64,000 bases of DNA, from contig NZ_RBAN01000002.1 in the NCBI RefSeq assembly GCF_003626655.1, positions 124,001-188,000 of the forward strand, read 5' to 3'. Source of the stretch: Micromonospora costi (GTDB lineage: Bacteria > Actinomycetota > Actinomycetes > Mycobacteriales > Micromonosporaceae). Position 1 is the first letter of the stretch; each line of letters begins with the position of its first letter. The translations under genes were made by a program, and so were the position numbers. The notes beneath the pieces were generated by a model. That model worked only from the letters and a program-made list of their open reading frames with translations. It was not told the origin of the DNA and did not search any database. Positions 41,084 to 50,311 of the stretch are shown in pieces.

Positions 41084-42583
41084 TCACCCCGGCAGCAGCC
41101 CGAGCATCCGGCGGGCCCGCGTCACCTCCTCGCCGAGCCGGTCGGGGCCGAGCTGCCGCACCGTCTGCGTCGACGGCGCGAGCCGGTCCAGTTGCGGCGC
41201 CCACTCCGGCATGTGCTGCGGAAAGCTCGCCGCGAGCAAGTCGAGCATCGTCGACGCGGCGGTCGAGGCGCCGGGCGAGGCGCCGAGCAGGGCGGCCAGG
41301 GAGCCACCCGCGGAGGTGACGATCTCGGTGCCGAATCCGACCGTGCTGCGGCCGGCGGTCTTCTTGAGGACCTGAACTCGCTGCCCTGCGGTCATCAGCG
41401 TCCAGTCGTCCCCGCGCGCCGACGGCACGAAGCGGCGTAGCGCGGCCGTTCGGGCATCCGCGGACTGGGTCACCTGCCGGATCAGGTAGCTGACCAGCGA
41501 GCGGTTGTCCCGCGCTGCGGCCACCAGGACGGGGAGGTTGCCGGGCCGGACCGATCGAACGAGGTCGGTAAGCCGGCCACGGGTGAGGAAGCGAGGCGAG
41601 AAGGCCGCGAACGGTCCGAAGAGCAGCGCCTCCTTTCCGTCCACCACCCGCAGGTCGAGATGCGGGACAGAGATGGGCGGGGCGCCCGGAGCCGCGTGCC
41701 CGTACACCTTTCCCCGGTGGGCGGCCACCAGGTCGGGCCGGTCGGCGCGCAGGAACTGCCCGCTGATCGGGAAGGCGCCGTACCGCCGGATCTCCGGGAC
41801 CCGGGCCGACTGCAGGAGCGGCAGCGTCCCGCCGCCGGCCCCGACGAAGACGTACGGGGCCCGCAGTCGCCGGCGCTGTCCCGTCCTGCGGTCGCGGACC
41901 TGCACCACCCAGGTCCGCCCATGCCGGCGCAGGGCTGTGACCTCTTGGCGCGTCCGCACGACGCCGCCGCGCTGCTGCAGGGCTGACAGCAGTTGCCGGG
42001 TGAGGGCGCCGAAGTCGACGTCGGTCCCCTGCGCCGAGCGGGTGACCGCCACCGGTTCGTTCCCGTTCCGGCCCTCGAACATCAGCGGCAGCCAGGAGGC
42101 GAGGACGTCGGGGTCCTCGCTGAACTCCAGGTCGGAGAAGAGTGGGTGGCCCCGCAGGGCCTCCCACCGGGCGTGCAGGTACGCCACGCCGTCCGCACCG
42201 GGTCCGAAGCCGAGGTGCGGGACCGAGTGGATGAACGCCTCGGGCGGCCCGAGCACCCCCCGCTCTACGAGACGGGCCCAGAACACCAGAGATGAGACGA
42301 ACTGTTCGCCGATCCGCACGGCCCTCGACGCGTCCACCGTGCCGTCTGGCCGCCCCGGGGTGTAGTTGAACTCGCAGAGCCCGGCGTGGCCGGTGCCGGC
42401 GTTGTTCCAGGCGTGGGAGCTCTCGAGCCCAGCCTCGTCGAGCCGCTCGACGACGGTGATCCGCCAGTCCGGCTGCACCTCGCTCAGCAGCACGCCCAGG
42501 GTGGCGCTCATGATCCCGCCGCCGACGAGGACGACGTCCCAGTCCTCGCTCGGGCCGCTCCTCGACACGATCACACTCCCCAC
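41084..42583 (-). CDS. mqo: Malate:quinone oxidoreductase
   Basis: 499 residues from GTG 42583 (a GTG nine bases in is possible). WDVVLVGGGIMSATLGVLLS is the FAD-binding start; SSHAWNNAGTGHAGLCEFNY is the diagnostic mqo motif; FIHSVPHLGFGPGADGVAYL, VFVGAGGGTLPLLQSARVPE, YGHAAPGAPPISVPHLDLRV and GSLAALLGASPGASTAASTM follow. It oxidises malate to oxaloacetate and passes electrons to the quinone pool at the membrane. The downstream oxidase gene is broken by IS110 DNA. Confidence 0.95.
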   Translation of the reverse strand: MGSVIVSRSGPSEDWDVVLVGGGIMSATLGVLLSEVQPDWRITVVERLDEAGLESSHAWNNAGTGHAGLCEFNYTPGRPDGTVDASRAVRIGEQFVSSLVFWARLVERGVLGPPEAFIHSVPHLGFGPGADGVAYLHARWEALRGHPLFSDLEFSEDPDVLASWLPLMFEGRNGNEPVAVTRSAQGTDVDFGALTRQLLSALQQRGGVVRTRQEVTALRRHGRTWVVQVRDRRTGQRRRLRAPYVFVGAGGGTLPLLQSARVPEIRRYGAFPISGQFLRADRPDLVAAHRGKVYGHAAPGAPPISVPHLDLRVVDGKEALLFGPFAAFSPRFLTRGRLTDLVRSVRPGNLPVLVAAARDNRSLVSYLIRQVTQSADARTAALRRFVPSARGDDWTLMTAGQRVQVLKKTAGRSTVGFGTEIVTSAGGSLAALLGASPGASTAASTMLDLLAASFPQHMPEWAPQLDRLAPSTQTVRQLGPDRLGEEVTRARRMLGLLPG

Positions 42584-42751
42584 GCTAGGAGCTCACAACG
42601 ATGTCTGTCCAAGTTTGCTCAGGTTTGGGTCGATATCCTTACGATATCGCGATTAGCCGAGCAGCAATGGCATCGCTCGGGCCAGAACCTGGTTGATCAC
42701 CTCGGCGCCTTGGAGCCGGGTGAGGGACGACATCCGGCGCGGGGTGGCGCG

Positions 42752-42847
42752 AGATGATCAGCGACCCGGAGGCCAAGATCGGTCGCCCGCGGCAGATGTA
42801 CACCGGTTGCGCCGAGCGGGACTACGTCCCCGCCGAGCAGCGCTGAC
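42752..42847 (+). CDS. 31-codon ORF before a strong terminator
   Basis: [20 protein letters not shown] then [10 protein letters not shown], stop at 42847, 15 bases before a textbook terminator. No clear ribosome site, so it may be the tail of a lost gene rather than a microprotein. Confidence 0.35.
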
Positions 42848-42862
42848 CCCGGTCCGAGGACG

Positions 42863-42899
42863 AAGGCCGTCGACCCCCGCGAGGGGTCGGCGGCCTTTT
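42863..42899 (+). terminator. Rho-independent terminator
   Basis: Stem AAGGCCGTCGACCCC / GGGGTCGGCGGCCTT with a 5-base loop followed by TTTT. It ends whatever transcript contains the 31-codon ORF. Confidence 0.8.
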
Positions 42900-42979
42900 C
42901 GCGTACGGCGCGAGGTAAACGCCGGCGACTTCGACGTCTGCCGCGCCGGTGGCGAGCATGGGCGGCAGGGGGCGCCGCT

Positions 42980-43937
42980 ATGGCGAACATCGACGTGGAC
43001 CAGTTCAGAGGGTGCTGTCGGCGGAGAAGACCCGGGCCGACGCCGACGCCGGCCGGCTGCGGGCCGTGAACCGGGCGCTGCGGCGGGTGCGGCCGGGACC
43101 GGACCTCGAGGCGCGTCACCGGCGGGCGCTGGAGCGGGCGTTCCGCACCGAGATGCCGGACGCGGCCCGGTACTTCGCCGAGGCTGAGGAGACCTTCCGG
43201 CGCGGGGTCCGGGATTGCCGGGCGGCGTTGGACGTGCTCGCCACCGCCCCACCCCCGCTGGCGCCGACCTCCACGCTGCTGGAGACGCCGTTCCTGATCT
43301 GGGGGCTGGCCGCCGGCAGCCCAGGCTTCCGGCTGCGGTACGACGGCCACATCGAGGCCGGAAACAGCTGGGCGACCATGGCCAGCTACTTCGACGGCGA
43401 CGGCGCCTTCCTCACCTATGACGAGGTCGATTTCTACTTCCTGTGGCAGAACGACGGGGGCACCGACGTGGTGGTTGACGTCCAGTCGCTGCTGCGGCTC
43501 ACCGGCAGCCTGCACGTCTGGGCGGACGCCGGGTTTTTCTGGACGCCGTTCTGGGGCGTGACCACCATGGGAGACAGCACCGGATACGTCCAGGCGCGGC
43601 TGGAGCTGTTGCGGTGGTGGGAGCAGTCGCCGACCCGGCCCCTGCCGCAGCCCGACCAGGTCAACGACGTGGAGTCGCTGTCGGTCAGCGGTGGGTGGCA
43701 GCTTCTCGGCCGGCACGGGCGGCACGAGAGTGTGCCGGTGTCCGGCGCCGCCCACCTCGCGTACGACACCTTCCGGGTGCCGGCCGGCGCGGTGGCCGTG
43801 TTCGAGGTCGGGTGCGGGTCGGGTGGGGCGGGTACGACCGTGGCGGGTTCGCGGACTTCGAGTCCGGCGACTTCCGGGTGGTCTGCCCGCATGTGCAGTT
43901 GGAGTTCCTGACCGCCCCACCGGTGGTGAGTCCCTGA
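42980..43937 (+). pseudogene. Unrecognised protein gene with two frameshifts
   Basis: Start ATG 42980 (MANIDVDQF); the frame shifts at about 43007 into QRVLSAEKTRADADAGRLRA. A long good frame continues (LETPFLIWGLAAGSPGFRLR, YDGHIEAGNSWATMASYFDG, LHVWADAGFFWTPFWGVTTM). A second shift at about 43810 moves from AGAVAVFEV into GGFADFESGDFRVVCPHVQL, ending PPVVSP at 43937. Joined, it would be about 315 residues with a beta-rich central part (DYEVDFYFLWQND-like). Either a recent pseudogene or two sequence errors. Family not recognised. Confidence 0.65.
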
Positions 43938-43965
43938 CGGTGGGGTGGTCGGCGGCGGGTACGGC

Positions 43966-44298
43966 TCAGCGCAGGCCGGCGGCGGCGAGCAGCTTGCCCT
44001 CCGGCAGGGCGGGTAGCGCCCGACCGAGGGTCATCCGCTCTTCGGCCCGCTCGGCGGTGAACGCGGCGTCGCCCGCGATGGCGGCGCCGGACGCGGCGGC
44101 GGTGCGGGACGCGATGGCCGACCAGCCGTACTGCTCGTGGACCATGGCGCGGGCCCGGTCCGACAGCAGGGCGTGCACCGCCTCGCTCGGCCCGTCCGGG
44201 TCCTGCGGGGCGAGGTTCATCCCGGTCACGCCCGGCTCGACGATCTCGGCCAGCCCGCCTGTGCACGGTAGTAGGAGCCGCCCGGCGTAGCCGTACAA
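43966..44298 (-). pseudogene. Glycosyltransferase (GT4-type) C-terminal fragment
   Basis: TGGLAEIVEPGVTGMNLAPQ then DPDGPSEAVHALLSD is the E-x7-E donor-binding region of GT-B glycosyltransferases, followed by RARAMVHEQYGWSAIASRTA and AERAEERMTLGRALPALPEG. N-terminal ~300 residues are missing; the first few codons are unrelated. Confidence 0.75.
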
Positions 44299-44582
44299 CG
44301 GAATGCCCTGTCACGGCTGGCCCAGTTTTGCCGGGGAGCCATGTGCGCATGCCGGCTGAGTCAGCACTTCGTGACGCCGCGTAGCGCGCGGATCGCGGCA
44401 GAAGTGTGCACTCGATCCAGACCGACGACCGCCAAGCGGGGCAGCGCCTGAACACCGACTACCGCAACGCGGTCGCCAAGCGCTGATCAGCGGTATTCCC
44501 CGACGCCGGACACAACGGTGTGCAGCGCAGGGCGACCGGCTGGGCCCGCTCATCGCCCTGACAGCCCGATCTTGATCCAGGC

Positions 44583-44987
44583 CTACGCCTGACCGGCGGC
44601 CTGAGCGATGGCGAGGGTGTGCTGATACTCGCGCCAGTGGGCCAGTTTGCCGTCCCGGGTCCGCAGCACTCCGATGAACGGCGCCGAGGCGGTTACCGCG
44701 GTCGTCGTGTGCGTACCGACCAGTTCGTATTCGACCACGATCACCTCGGGGTCAGCGGTCTCGTACACGACCACGTTGCGGCAGTCGTCAAACCGGACCG
44801 GGAACACCGCCCGTCCCGCTCGCGTGTACTCAAGGACCCGTTGCTTCCCCTCGATACGCGTAGGGCGGCCGGGTGCGGCGAACGGTGTCTCGATCACCAC
44901 GTCATCGGCGAGCGAGTCTGCCTCGTAGGTGGGCAGGTTTGCGCGCCACCGGTCGCACATACTGTCGAAAATCTCGCTTGGTGTCAT
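44583..44987 (-). CDS. NTF2/SnoaL-like protein
   Basis: 134 residues: MTPSEIFDSMCDRWRANLPT, LADDVVIETPFAAPGRPTRI and EGKQRVLEYTR, then ITVEYELVGTH-like strands and FIGVLRTRDGKLAHWREYQH. The cone-shaped NTF2 fold typically houses a ligand or an isomerase/hydrolase site. It is divergent from a TetR gene with two operator repeats between them, so its expression is probably ligand-controlled. Confidence 0.85.
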   Translation of the reverse strand: MTPSEIFDSMCDRWRANLPTYEADSLADDVVIETPFAAPGRPTRIEGKQRVLEYTRAGRAVFPVRFDDCRNVVVYETADPEVIVVEYELVGTHTTTAVTASAPFIGVLRTRDGKLAHWREYQHTLAIAQAAGQA

Positions 44988-45004
44988 GTCGGCCTCCTGG
45001 ATAA

Positions 45005-45052
45005 TGAGTCATGACTCGACTTACACGACCGAGAATAATGAGTGGAGACTCA
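45005..45052. promoter_or_regulatory. Twin TetR operators TGAGT-N4-ACTC
   Basis: TAATGAGT-CATG-ACTC at 45003-45017 and TAATGAGT-GGAG-ACTCA at 45037-45052, 34 bases apart, between the divergent NTF2 and TetR genes. The first includes the perfect 12-base palindrome GAGTCATGACTC. Confidence 0.75.
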
Positions 45053-45054
45053 CT

Positions 45055-45591
45055 TTGGTAGAGGGGCCGCCGCTGCGTGCCGACGCGCAGCGCAACCGCG
45101 CACGCATCCTGGACGCCGCCGAGGCGGTCTTCGCCGAGTTCGGCACCCGCGCCTCCACCGAGGAGGTGGCCCGGAGGGCCGGCGTTGCCATCGGCACCGT
45201 CTTTCGTCACTTCCCTAGCAAGGACGATCTGCTCGCCGCGATCATGAAGCGACTGCTCGCGCAGCTCGTCGAGGAGGCCGGACGGCATGACCTCTTCGCA
45301 TTCTTCACGCACACGGTGGCGCAGGCCGCAGCGAAGAAGACCGCCGTCGACCTGCTCGCCGGTTCCGGGGTGGACATCCGGCTTCCGGACGCGCTAGCTC
45401 ACCTGGAGGAGGCGGTGGGCAGGCTGCTGGAACAGGCCCAGGCCGCCGGAGCCGTCGCCGACTCGGTACGGCTACCCGAAGTGATGGCGCTCCTTGCCAG
45501 CGTGTGCCAGGGCGCACTGCACGGTGGATGGAACGAGCAGTTGCAAGCCCGCACGCTCGCGGTCATCTTCTCCGGCTTGAAGTGCGACTGA
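45055..45591 (+). CDS. TetR/AcrR-family regulator
   Basis: 178 residues from TTG 45055 directly after the second operator; the frame is open upstream across both operators, so a longer start is unlikely. HTH: RADAQRNRARILDAAEAVFA, EEVARRAGVAIGTVFRHFPS and KDDLLAAIMKRLL. The ligand domain contains VDIRLPDALAHLEEAVGRLL. The start is so close to the likely promoter that the message may be leaderless. Probably represses itself and the NTF2-like gene. Confidence 0.9.
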   Translation: MVEGPPLRADAQRNRARILDAAEAVFAEFGTRASTEEVARRAGVAIGTVFRHFPSKDDLLAAIMKRLLAQLVEEAGRHDLFAFFTHTVAQAAAKKTAVDLLAGSGVDIRLPDALAHLEEAVGRLLEQAQAAGAVADSVRLPEVMALLASVCQGALHGGWNEQLQARTLAVIFSGLKCD

Positions 45592-46260
45592 CCGCCAGCC
45601 CGTGGATCAAGTTCGCCTATGTTAGGCACCGATCGACCGAATCGTCGTCAAGGCGACGCGGTACCGCTGCGGGAGTTCCTTACTACGCGGGTGGTCGAGT
45701 CGGCTGTGAGACCTGGACGTCGCCGACGCGCTGGGCCAGCGGCCCTACCTGACCACAGCGGCCGGGCTGCCCGGCGCACCTTCCAGTGCTTGATCGAACA
45801 TCCGCACATCGGCATGAGCGGACGCCGCCGGACTATGAACCCGACCCGCGAGTGCTGAGCTTTCGGGCCCGCCGAAGAGGTCACGGCCCAGGAAGCCCTG
45901 GTCAAAGGATTGCCGGTGGGATTCGAGTCTCAGCTGCCGGAACACCTACCAACTCCGCCATGGCGGATGCAGAGCCGCACGTCGATGCAGGATGATCCCG
46001 GTGACTGGCGCCAGCGGGCCCAGGACGACAAGCCGGCATCAGCCAGGCGGGGAGCAGCCAACGCTGACCACTTCGGTGTTCTCTGGGAGGGTCACGTGGA
46101 CCGGCTCGCCGCATCACCGCAGGTCCGGGCTTGAGCTGGCCCGTCCCGGACGCTCCCGAACTGCTCCCCCACGGATCGGATCACCGCCGCCTCACCCAGC
46201 GGGCCCGGATCACAGGATCCGGGTCAGCTCGTACATCTCGGCGAACTGCGGGTCGGGGGC
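45592..46260. other. Repeat-containing non-genic stretch
   Basis: Holds repeat copy 2 (45809-45949). On the minus strand near 46210-46262 a frame ending DPQFAEMYELTRIL looks like an old gene tail. No intact gene. Confidence 0.35.
45809..45949. repeat. Dispersed repeat, copy 2 of 3
   Basis: Matches 28911-29052 almost base for base (one-base deletion in the ACCCCG run, a few substitutions) and diverges just after CGGAACACCTAC. Confidence 0.8.
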
Positions 46261-46761
46261 ATGTTGTCGACAACCGCAGTAGGGCTTCGGCGTCACGATC
46301 TTGAGCGACGAGCGCTCCTGGCCGTGGCCTGGATTGACCGCAGCCTGGTGGTGCCCGACCGGCTCGTCGCCATGCTGTTTCAGTTCTTGGCGCTCGAAGC
46401 CATCCTTGGCGACAAGGCTGAGGGCCTGAGGTCATTGGGGCTGGCCTTGCGGCGCACCATGCTCGGTCACCTGGTCGGCGGTGGATGGCCTGCCCCGGAG
46501 AACATCTACTACCAGTACGAGAAGGTTCGGTCAGCCGCAGTGCACGGCGCCCCCAGAAGTCACCGACAGCAGGCCGAGCGCTTCGGCCATGACGTGATTC
46601 GAACGCTCAACGAGTTCCTAACGTTCGCCGAGACTCACGGATTCACCAAGCGTGCGCAGGTGTTGAGGGCGCCAGCCTCGCACGAGGAAGTGCCGCGGGT
46701 GTTGGAACACCTACGGGCCCGCGACACCACCTGGGATGACTTCGAGCCTCGCGCTGGCTAG
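46261..46761 (+). CDS. Apea-like HEPN domain protein, probably N-truncated
   Basis: 166 residues. LVAMLFQFLALEAILGDKAE is the family's first helix (F-x-ALE-L), LALRRTMLGHLVGG follows, and YYQYEKVRSAAVHGAPRSHR holds R-x4-H, the HEPN ribonuclease motif. A downstream helix (QAERFGHDVIRTLNEFLTFA) completes the four-helix domain. The start has no good ribosome site, and typical family members have a long N-domain, so this is likely the C-terminal part of a larger gene. HEPN RNases act in toxin-antitoxin and phage defence systems. Confidence 0.7.
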   Translation: MLSTTAVGLRRHDLERRALLAVAWIDRSLVVPDRLVAMLFQFLALEAILGDKAEGLRSLGLALRRTMLGHLVGGGWPAPENIYYQYEKVRSAAVHGAPRSHRQQAERFGHDVIRTLNEFLTFAETHGFTKRAQVLRAPASHEEVPRVLEHLRARDTTWDDFEPRAG

Positions 46762-46774
46762 ACCTTCCAAGGGC

Positions 46775-46948
46775 TCACATGCCCCGCACACGCCAGAGCG
46801 TGTTCAGCTCGCCGAGCGGCCAACGCACGACCAGCGGCAGATCCGGTAGCTCGATCTTGGGTGGCAAGATCTCTCGTCGGGGGGCGCCGGCTACCGACAT
46901 CATCAGGCCATCAACCTCGATGCTGGCCGCCGCGTGCCCCTCATATCG
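46775..46948 (-). pseudogene. C-terminal fragment of unknown protein
   Basis: Frame without a good start: YEGHAAASIEVDGLMMSVAG then REILPPKIELPDLPLVVRWP, ending NTLWRVRGM. It reads as genuine protein but the beginning is missing. Convergent with the HEPN gene, 13 bases apart. Confidence 0.4.
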
Positions 46949-47002
46949 TCACTGACGCTTGCCGGTGCCGCCGTACATCGAGATGAACGGAAGGACGAGA
47001 GC

Positions 47003-47821
47003 ATGAACGAGCAGGCGATCCAGGACGCGCTGCGGGTGCACGTGACCATCGACGAACCATCTGTGCGGCTGCGGTCGGACCAAGTAGTGCGAGCCGGGCG
47101 ACGGTCGCGGGCCATGCACCGGTTGGGCTATGCCGGAGGAGTCGTGGCGCTGGCCGGCGTGGTGGCGGTCGGGGGGCATGTGGCGAGGGACCTTCTTGGC
47201 AGCACCGCGAGCCAGCCCGGTTCGCCCACGTGGACCTACGATCCGACGGTCTGCGCGAGCATCCCATCAGCGGCGGCGATCGTCCCGAGCGAGGACGCGC
47301 CCGCACCGGCCCAGGCGGGCGGGTCGGATCGACTCGCCAACCGGATGTCGTGCTACCTGCGCACCGCGGTGCCGGCGGCTATGCCCGGCGCCACCTTCGC
47401 CGACAATCCCGCCCGCGGCACGCCCTACCTGGTAGCCGGGCCGGGCATGTTCGAGGGCGAGGGGTTTGCGGCCACCGCGCTGATGACCACGGCCGCCGGC
47501 ACCGGACTGCTGCTGTTCCAGGCCACCCACGAGAACATCAGCACGGATACCTGGACCAGCCGGTGCAACGGGCCTGACGCCAAGGGCGAGTGCCGCACCG
47601 GCCCGCACGGCGAACGCATCCAGATCATGGACTTCGGTCCCGACTCCGCCGGGGTCTGGGGCCGCACCGTTATGGTCTACAGTGGACAAACCACGATCCT
47701 GGCCGGGGTACATAACGCGCCCGAGTCCGACAACAGCCGGCCCACGATGACGGAACCACCGCTGACCGTGGAGCAGCTCATTACCCTGGCCTGCGACCCC
47801 GCGCTCGTTCTCTTCCCATAG
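47003..47821 (+). CDS. Single-TM membrane protein of unknown function
   Basis: 272 residues from ATG 47003 (GGACGAG upstream). MNEQAIQDALRVHVTIDEPS then RLRSDQVVRAGRRSRAMHRL is a cytoplasmic lead, GYAGGVVALAGVVAVGGHVA the TM helix, and an extracellular domain with Cys residues follows (TYDPTVCASIPSAAAIVPSE, RMSCYLRTA, WTSRCNGPDAKGECRTGPHG). This design is typical of actinomycete proteins encoded after ECF/SigE-type sigma factors; no sigma gene is present here, so the partner may be lost (inference). Confidence 0.7.
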   Translation: MNEQAIQDALRVHVTIDEPSVRLRSDQVVRAGRRSRAMHRLGYAGGVVALAGVVAVGGHVARDLLGSTASQPGSPTWTYDPTVCASIPSAAAIVPSEDAPAPAQAGGSDRLANRMSCYLRTAVPAAMPGATFADNPARGTPYLVAGPGMFEGEGFAATALMTTAAGTGLLLFQATHENISTDTWTSRCNGPDAKGECRTGPHGERIQIMDFGPDSAGVWGRTVMVYSGQTTILAGVHNAPESDNSRPTMTEPPLTVEQLITLACDPALVLFP

Positions 47822-48961
47822 CCCGGAATGCTTGCGCTCGCCACCGGTCGCCTGCGTTCCGGCCATCCGCACCCGGTTGCCGCACTCGCCCTACCCGCCG
47901 ACCGCGCGCCGAGACGCGGGCAACGAGCATCCGATCCACGTATGGCCGCACCGAGTATGCGCGCGGAATTGCCGTCGTCATGCCGGCGGGACCTGCCCTT
48001 TGGCCTCCAAGATCAGGCGCGCTCATCTCGGCATGGAGCGGACGTCGCCGGACTATGAACCCGACCCGCGGGTGCTGAGCTTTCGGGCCCGCCGAAGAGG
48101 TCTCCAAACAGAAGGCTGGTGGTCGCGACACCGGACTGGCCCGACGGCACGACCTGGAAGAAGCCCTCGGGCACGCGGATCGTAAGTGTCACGGCTCCGC
48201 GCATCTGGTCACCGGTGGCATAGCGGCGGCTCGGACCGACGCCGCACTGCCGAAGAGGACGCCCGCGGCGTCCTCCCACACCGTCTGCGGCTGGGGAGTC
48301 ATCGGCGCAGTATCTATGCTCGCGTCATCCGCGTCGGCGGGGATCTGATCCGACCTACGCATTACGAGATCAAGGTGGCCACCCCGACCACCTGCACGTA
48401 ACAGGGTCTAGCAGCGGACACGGCTTCCGACATCTCACACCGCTCCCCGCCGTTGGTCGCCCTCTTGCGGACTGGATGCGGACTGCCGGGCCCGGCGCGA
48501 GGCACAGCTGCGCGACCCGCCATGCAAGCTACAGAGGCTCACCCGCCAACCGCCGGGTCGACTCCTCGAACCGCAACGAACGCAGACGGTCGAGCTGCCG
48601 TTGCTCAGGCAAGACTGCACCGTCTCGCTGCAGGCATCCGGGATGCTTGCCCGGGTGGTGGCGCGGGCCGCAACCCGAATCGGGCGACACGGCGCGTCAA
48701 CGCCGCCGCCGGTCATCCTGCGGCGGCGGGATCGCGAAGCGGCCGCAGTGGTCCAGCCACGTCACCAACGCGCTCGAGCCCGGACCGGTGGATCGAACCG
48801 GAGCGGCGTGGAACCCGACAAAATGTCGTACCGGTTCGGTTAGCTGCCGCGTATGGCTACCACCGATCCATGGTGGACACACCTTGCGGACAGCGCGGCT
48901 TGCGCGACGCGTGGCACCATTCCCGGACACGGTGCAGCGGGATCCCAGGAAGGACCAGCCA
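47822..48961. other. Long non-genic stretch with repeat copy 3
   Basis: Contains repeat copy 3 (48028-48102). A minus-strand frame next to it reads RGAVTLTIRVPEGFFQVVPS then GVATTSLLFGDLF, a possible gene fragment. 48420-48950 shows only short frames. AGGAAGGA at about 48948 is the ribosome site of the SWIM gene. Confidence 0.4.
48028..48102. repeat. Dispersed repeat, copy 3 of 3 (left half only)
   Basis: Matches the first ~75 bases of copies 1 and 2, with a G insertion (CATGGAGCGG), and stops at GAAGAGGTC. Confidence 0.75.
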
Positions 48962-50311
48962 TTGAATGCGAACGCGTCCGTGGTGGACACCAGGATCTAC
49001 CGGCACGCGTCGGGCGTGGTCGGCGACACGGTGGCCCTTGCCACATCGGCGCCGGACCGGGTTGACGAGCAAACCTTCTTCGCCGGTTTCGTGCGTACGC
49101 CTCGGGTGGTGGCTGGCGGGCTGTTGGCGCTGGCCGATATCGCGGCTGCCGACTTCCGGCCGGTGCGTCGCCCGGGCGGTCGCGATCCGGTGGTCACCGG
49201 CGACGGCGAACGGTTGCGGCTCGAGGCACTGTCGGCCTGCGGAGGAGTGTACGGGCGCCTGGACCTGGCCGCCGACGAACTGGACGGCGCGCCGGTGAGT
49301 CAGGGGGTGGCCAACGTCGATATAAACCCCGAGTTGTACGCCGCGCTGACCCGCGTCGGGGCCGGGGACCCGTTGCGCTTGGCGGTCGGCGCGGACGAAC
49401 TCGCCGTGTCGACGCTCGACGGGCGCGTCGTCGAAAAGCGGGTGCCCCTGCCGGAACGGTGGCTGCGCGGGCTGGCCGAGGTGTCGGCGCACGCGCTGCC
49501 AATGGACCCGCGGTTGGAGCTCCGTTCAGGACGCGCAGTGGCGCTGCTGGCCGAGGTGTCGGCGCGCACCGGTCGCCGGACGCGTTGGTTGATGCCGGCC
49601 GCGACCGGGTGGCGCTCCACGAGCCGACCGGATCGCGGCGCGATCTGCGTGGCGGATGGATACCGCCTGTCGGTGCTACGTTCGCTGCTCCCTCTCGCGC
49701 GCACCGTCACCCTCTACGCGCCGCCCGTCAGCGGTGCGCCGGCCCAGGTGAGCGGCTGGGTGCTCGACTTCGGCACGGCCCGGTTCACGCTGCTGCTGTC
49801 GACCGCCGTGCAGCACGGCTTCGCCGCGGACGGTCAACTGCTGGCCGACCTCGGTGCCGGGTCGGCCGACACCGACGCCGACGCGTTGAGCGCGCTGCTG
49901 GTCGCCGACCCGGTCGTCGACCGGTCGTCGGTCGCCGAGCGGATGGGCTGGGACGTTACGCGGGCCACATCCGCCCTCGCCGCGCTCGCTACGGCGGGCC
50001 AGGTGGGCTACGACATCGCGGCGGCGTCGTCGTTCCACCGTCCGCTGCCCTACCGGGCCGATCTCGTGGCCGCGCTGCATCCACGGCTGGCGGCGGCGCG
50101 GGCGCTGGGGGCAGCGGGCGGGGTGGTGCCGACCGCCGCAGGCGTGGAGATCACCTCCGGCGGTTCGACCTACCTCGTGCACCGACGCGGCGCCGGGTAC
50201 GCCTGCACCTGCGCGTGGTGGGCCGAGCATCAGGGCTTGCGCGGGCCGTGCAAGCACGTCGTGGCAGCGATGTTCAGCGAGGAGAACCGGGGGGTGACGC
50301 GCGGTGAGTGA
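48962..50311 (+). CDS. SWIM zinc-finger protein
   Basis: 449 residues from TTG 48962, which has AGGAAGGA eight bases upstream; the open frame to 48476 has no coding character. The C-terminal SWIM motif CxC-xn-CxH is exact: YACTCAWWAEHQGLRGPCKH. The upstream part is a large alpha/beta region (TFFAGFVRTPRVVAGGLLAL, RLRLEALSACGGVYGRLDLA). Its stop overlaps the following DUF6493 gene by eight bases. SWIM/DUF6493 pairs recur in actinomycetes and resemble the SWIM-DUF5691 part of MoxR/vWA chaperone-like systems, though no AAA or vWA gene is seen here. Confidence 0.88.
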   Translation: MNANASVVDTRIYRHASGVVGDTVALATSAPDRVDEQTFFAGFVRTPRVVAGGLLALADIAAADFRPVRRPGGRDPVVTGDGERLRLEALSACGGVYGRLDLAADELDGAPVSQGVANVDINPELYAALTRVGAGDPLRLAVGADELAVSTLDGRVVEKRVPLPERWLRGLAEVSAHALPMDPRLELRSGRAVALLAEVSARTGRRTRWLMPAATGWRSTSRPDRGAICVADGYRLSVLRSLLPLARTVTLYAPPVSGAPAQVSGWVLDFGTARFTLLLSTAVQHGFAADGQLLADLGAGSADTDADALSALLVADPVVDRSSVAERMGWDVTRATSALAALATAGQVGYDIAAASSFHRPLPYRADLVAALHPRLAAARALGAAGGVVPTAAGVEITSGGSTYLVHRRGAGYACTCAWWAEHQGLRGPCKHVVAAMFSEENRGVTRGE

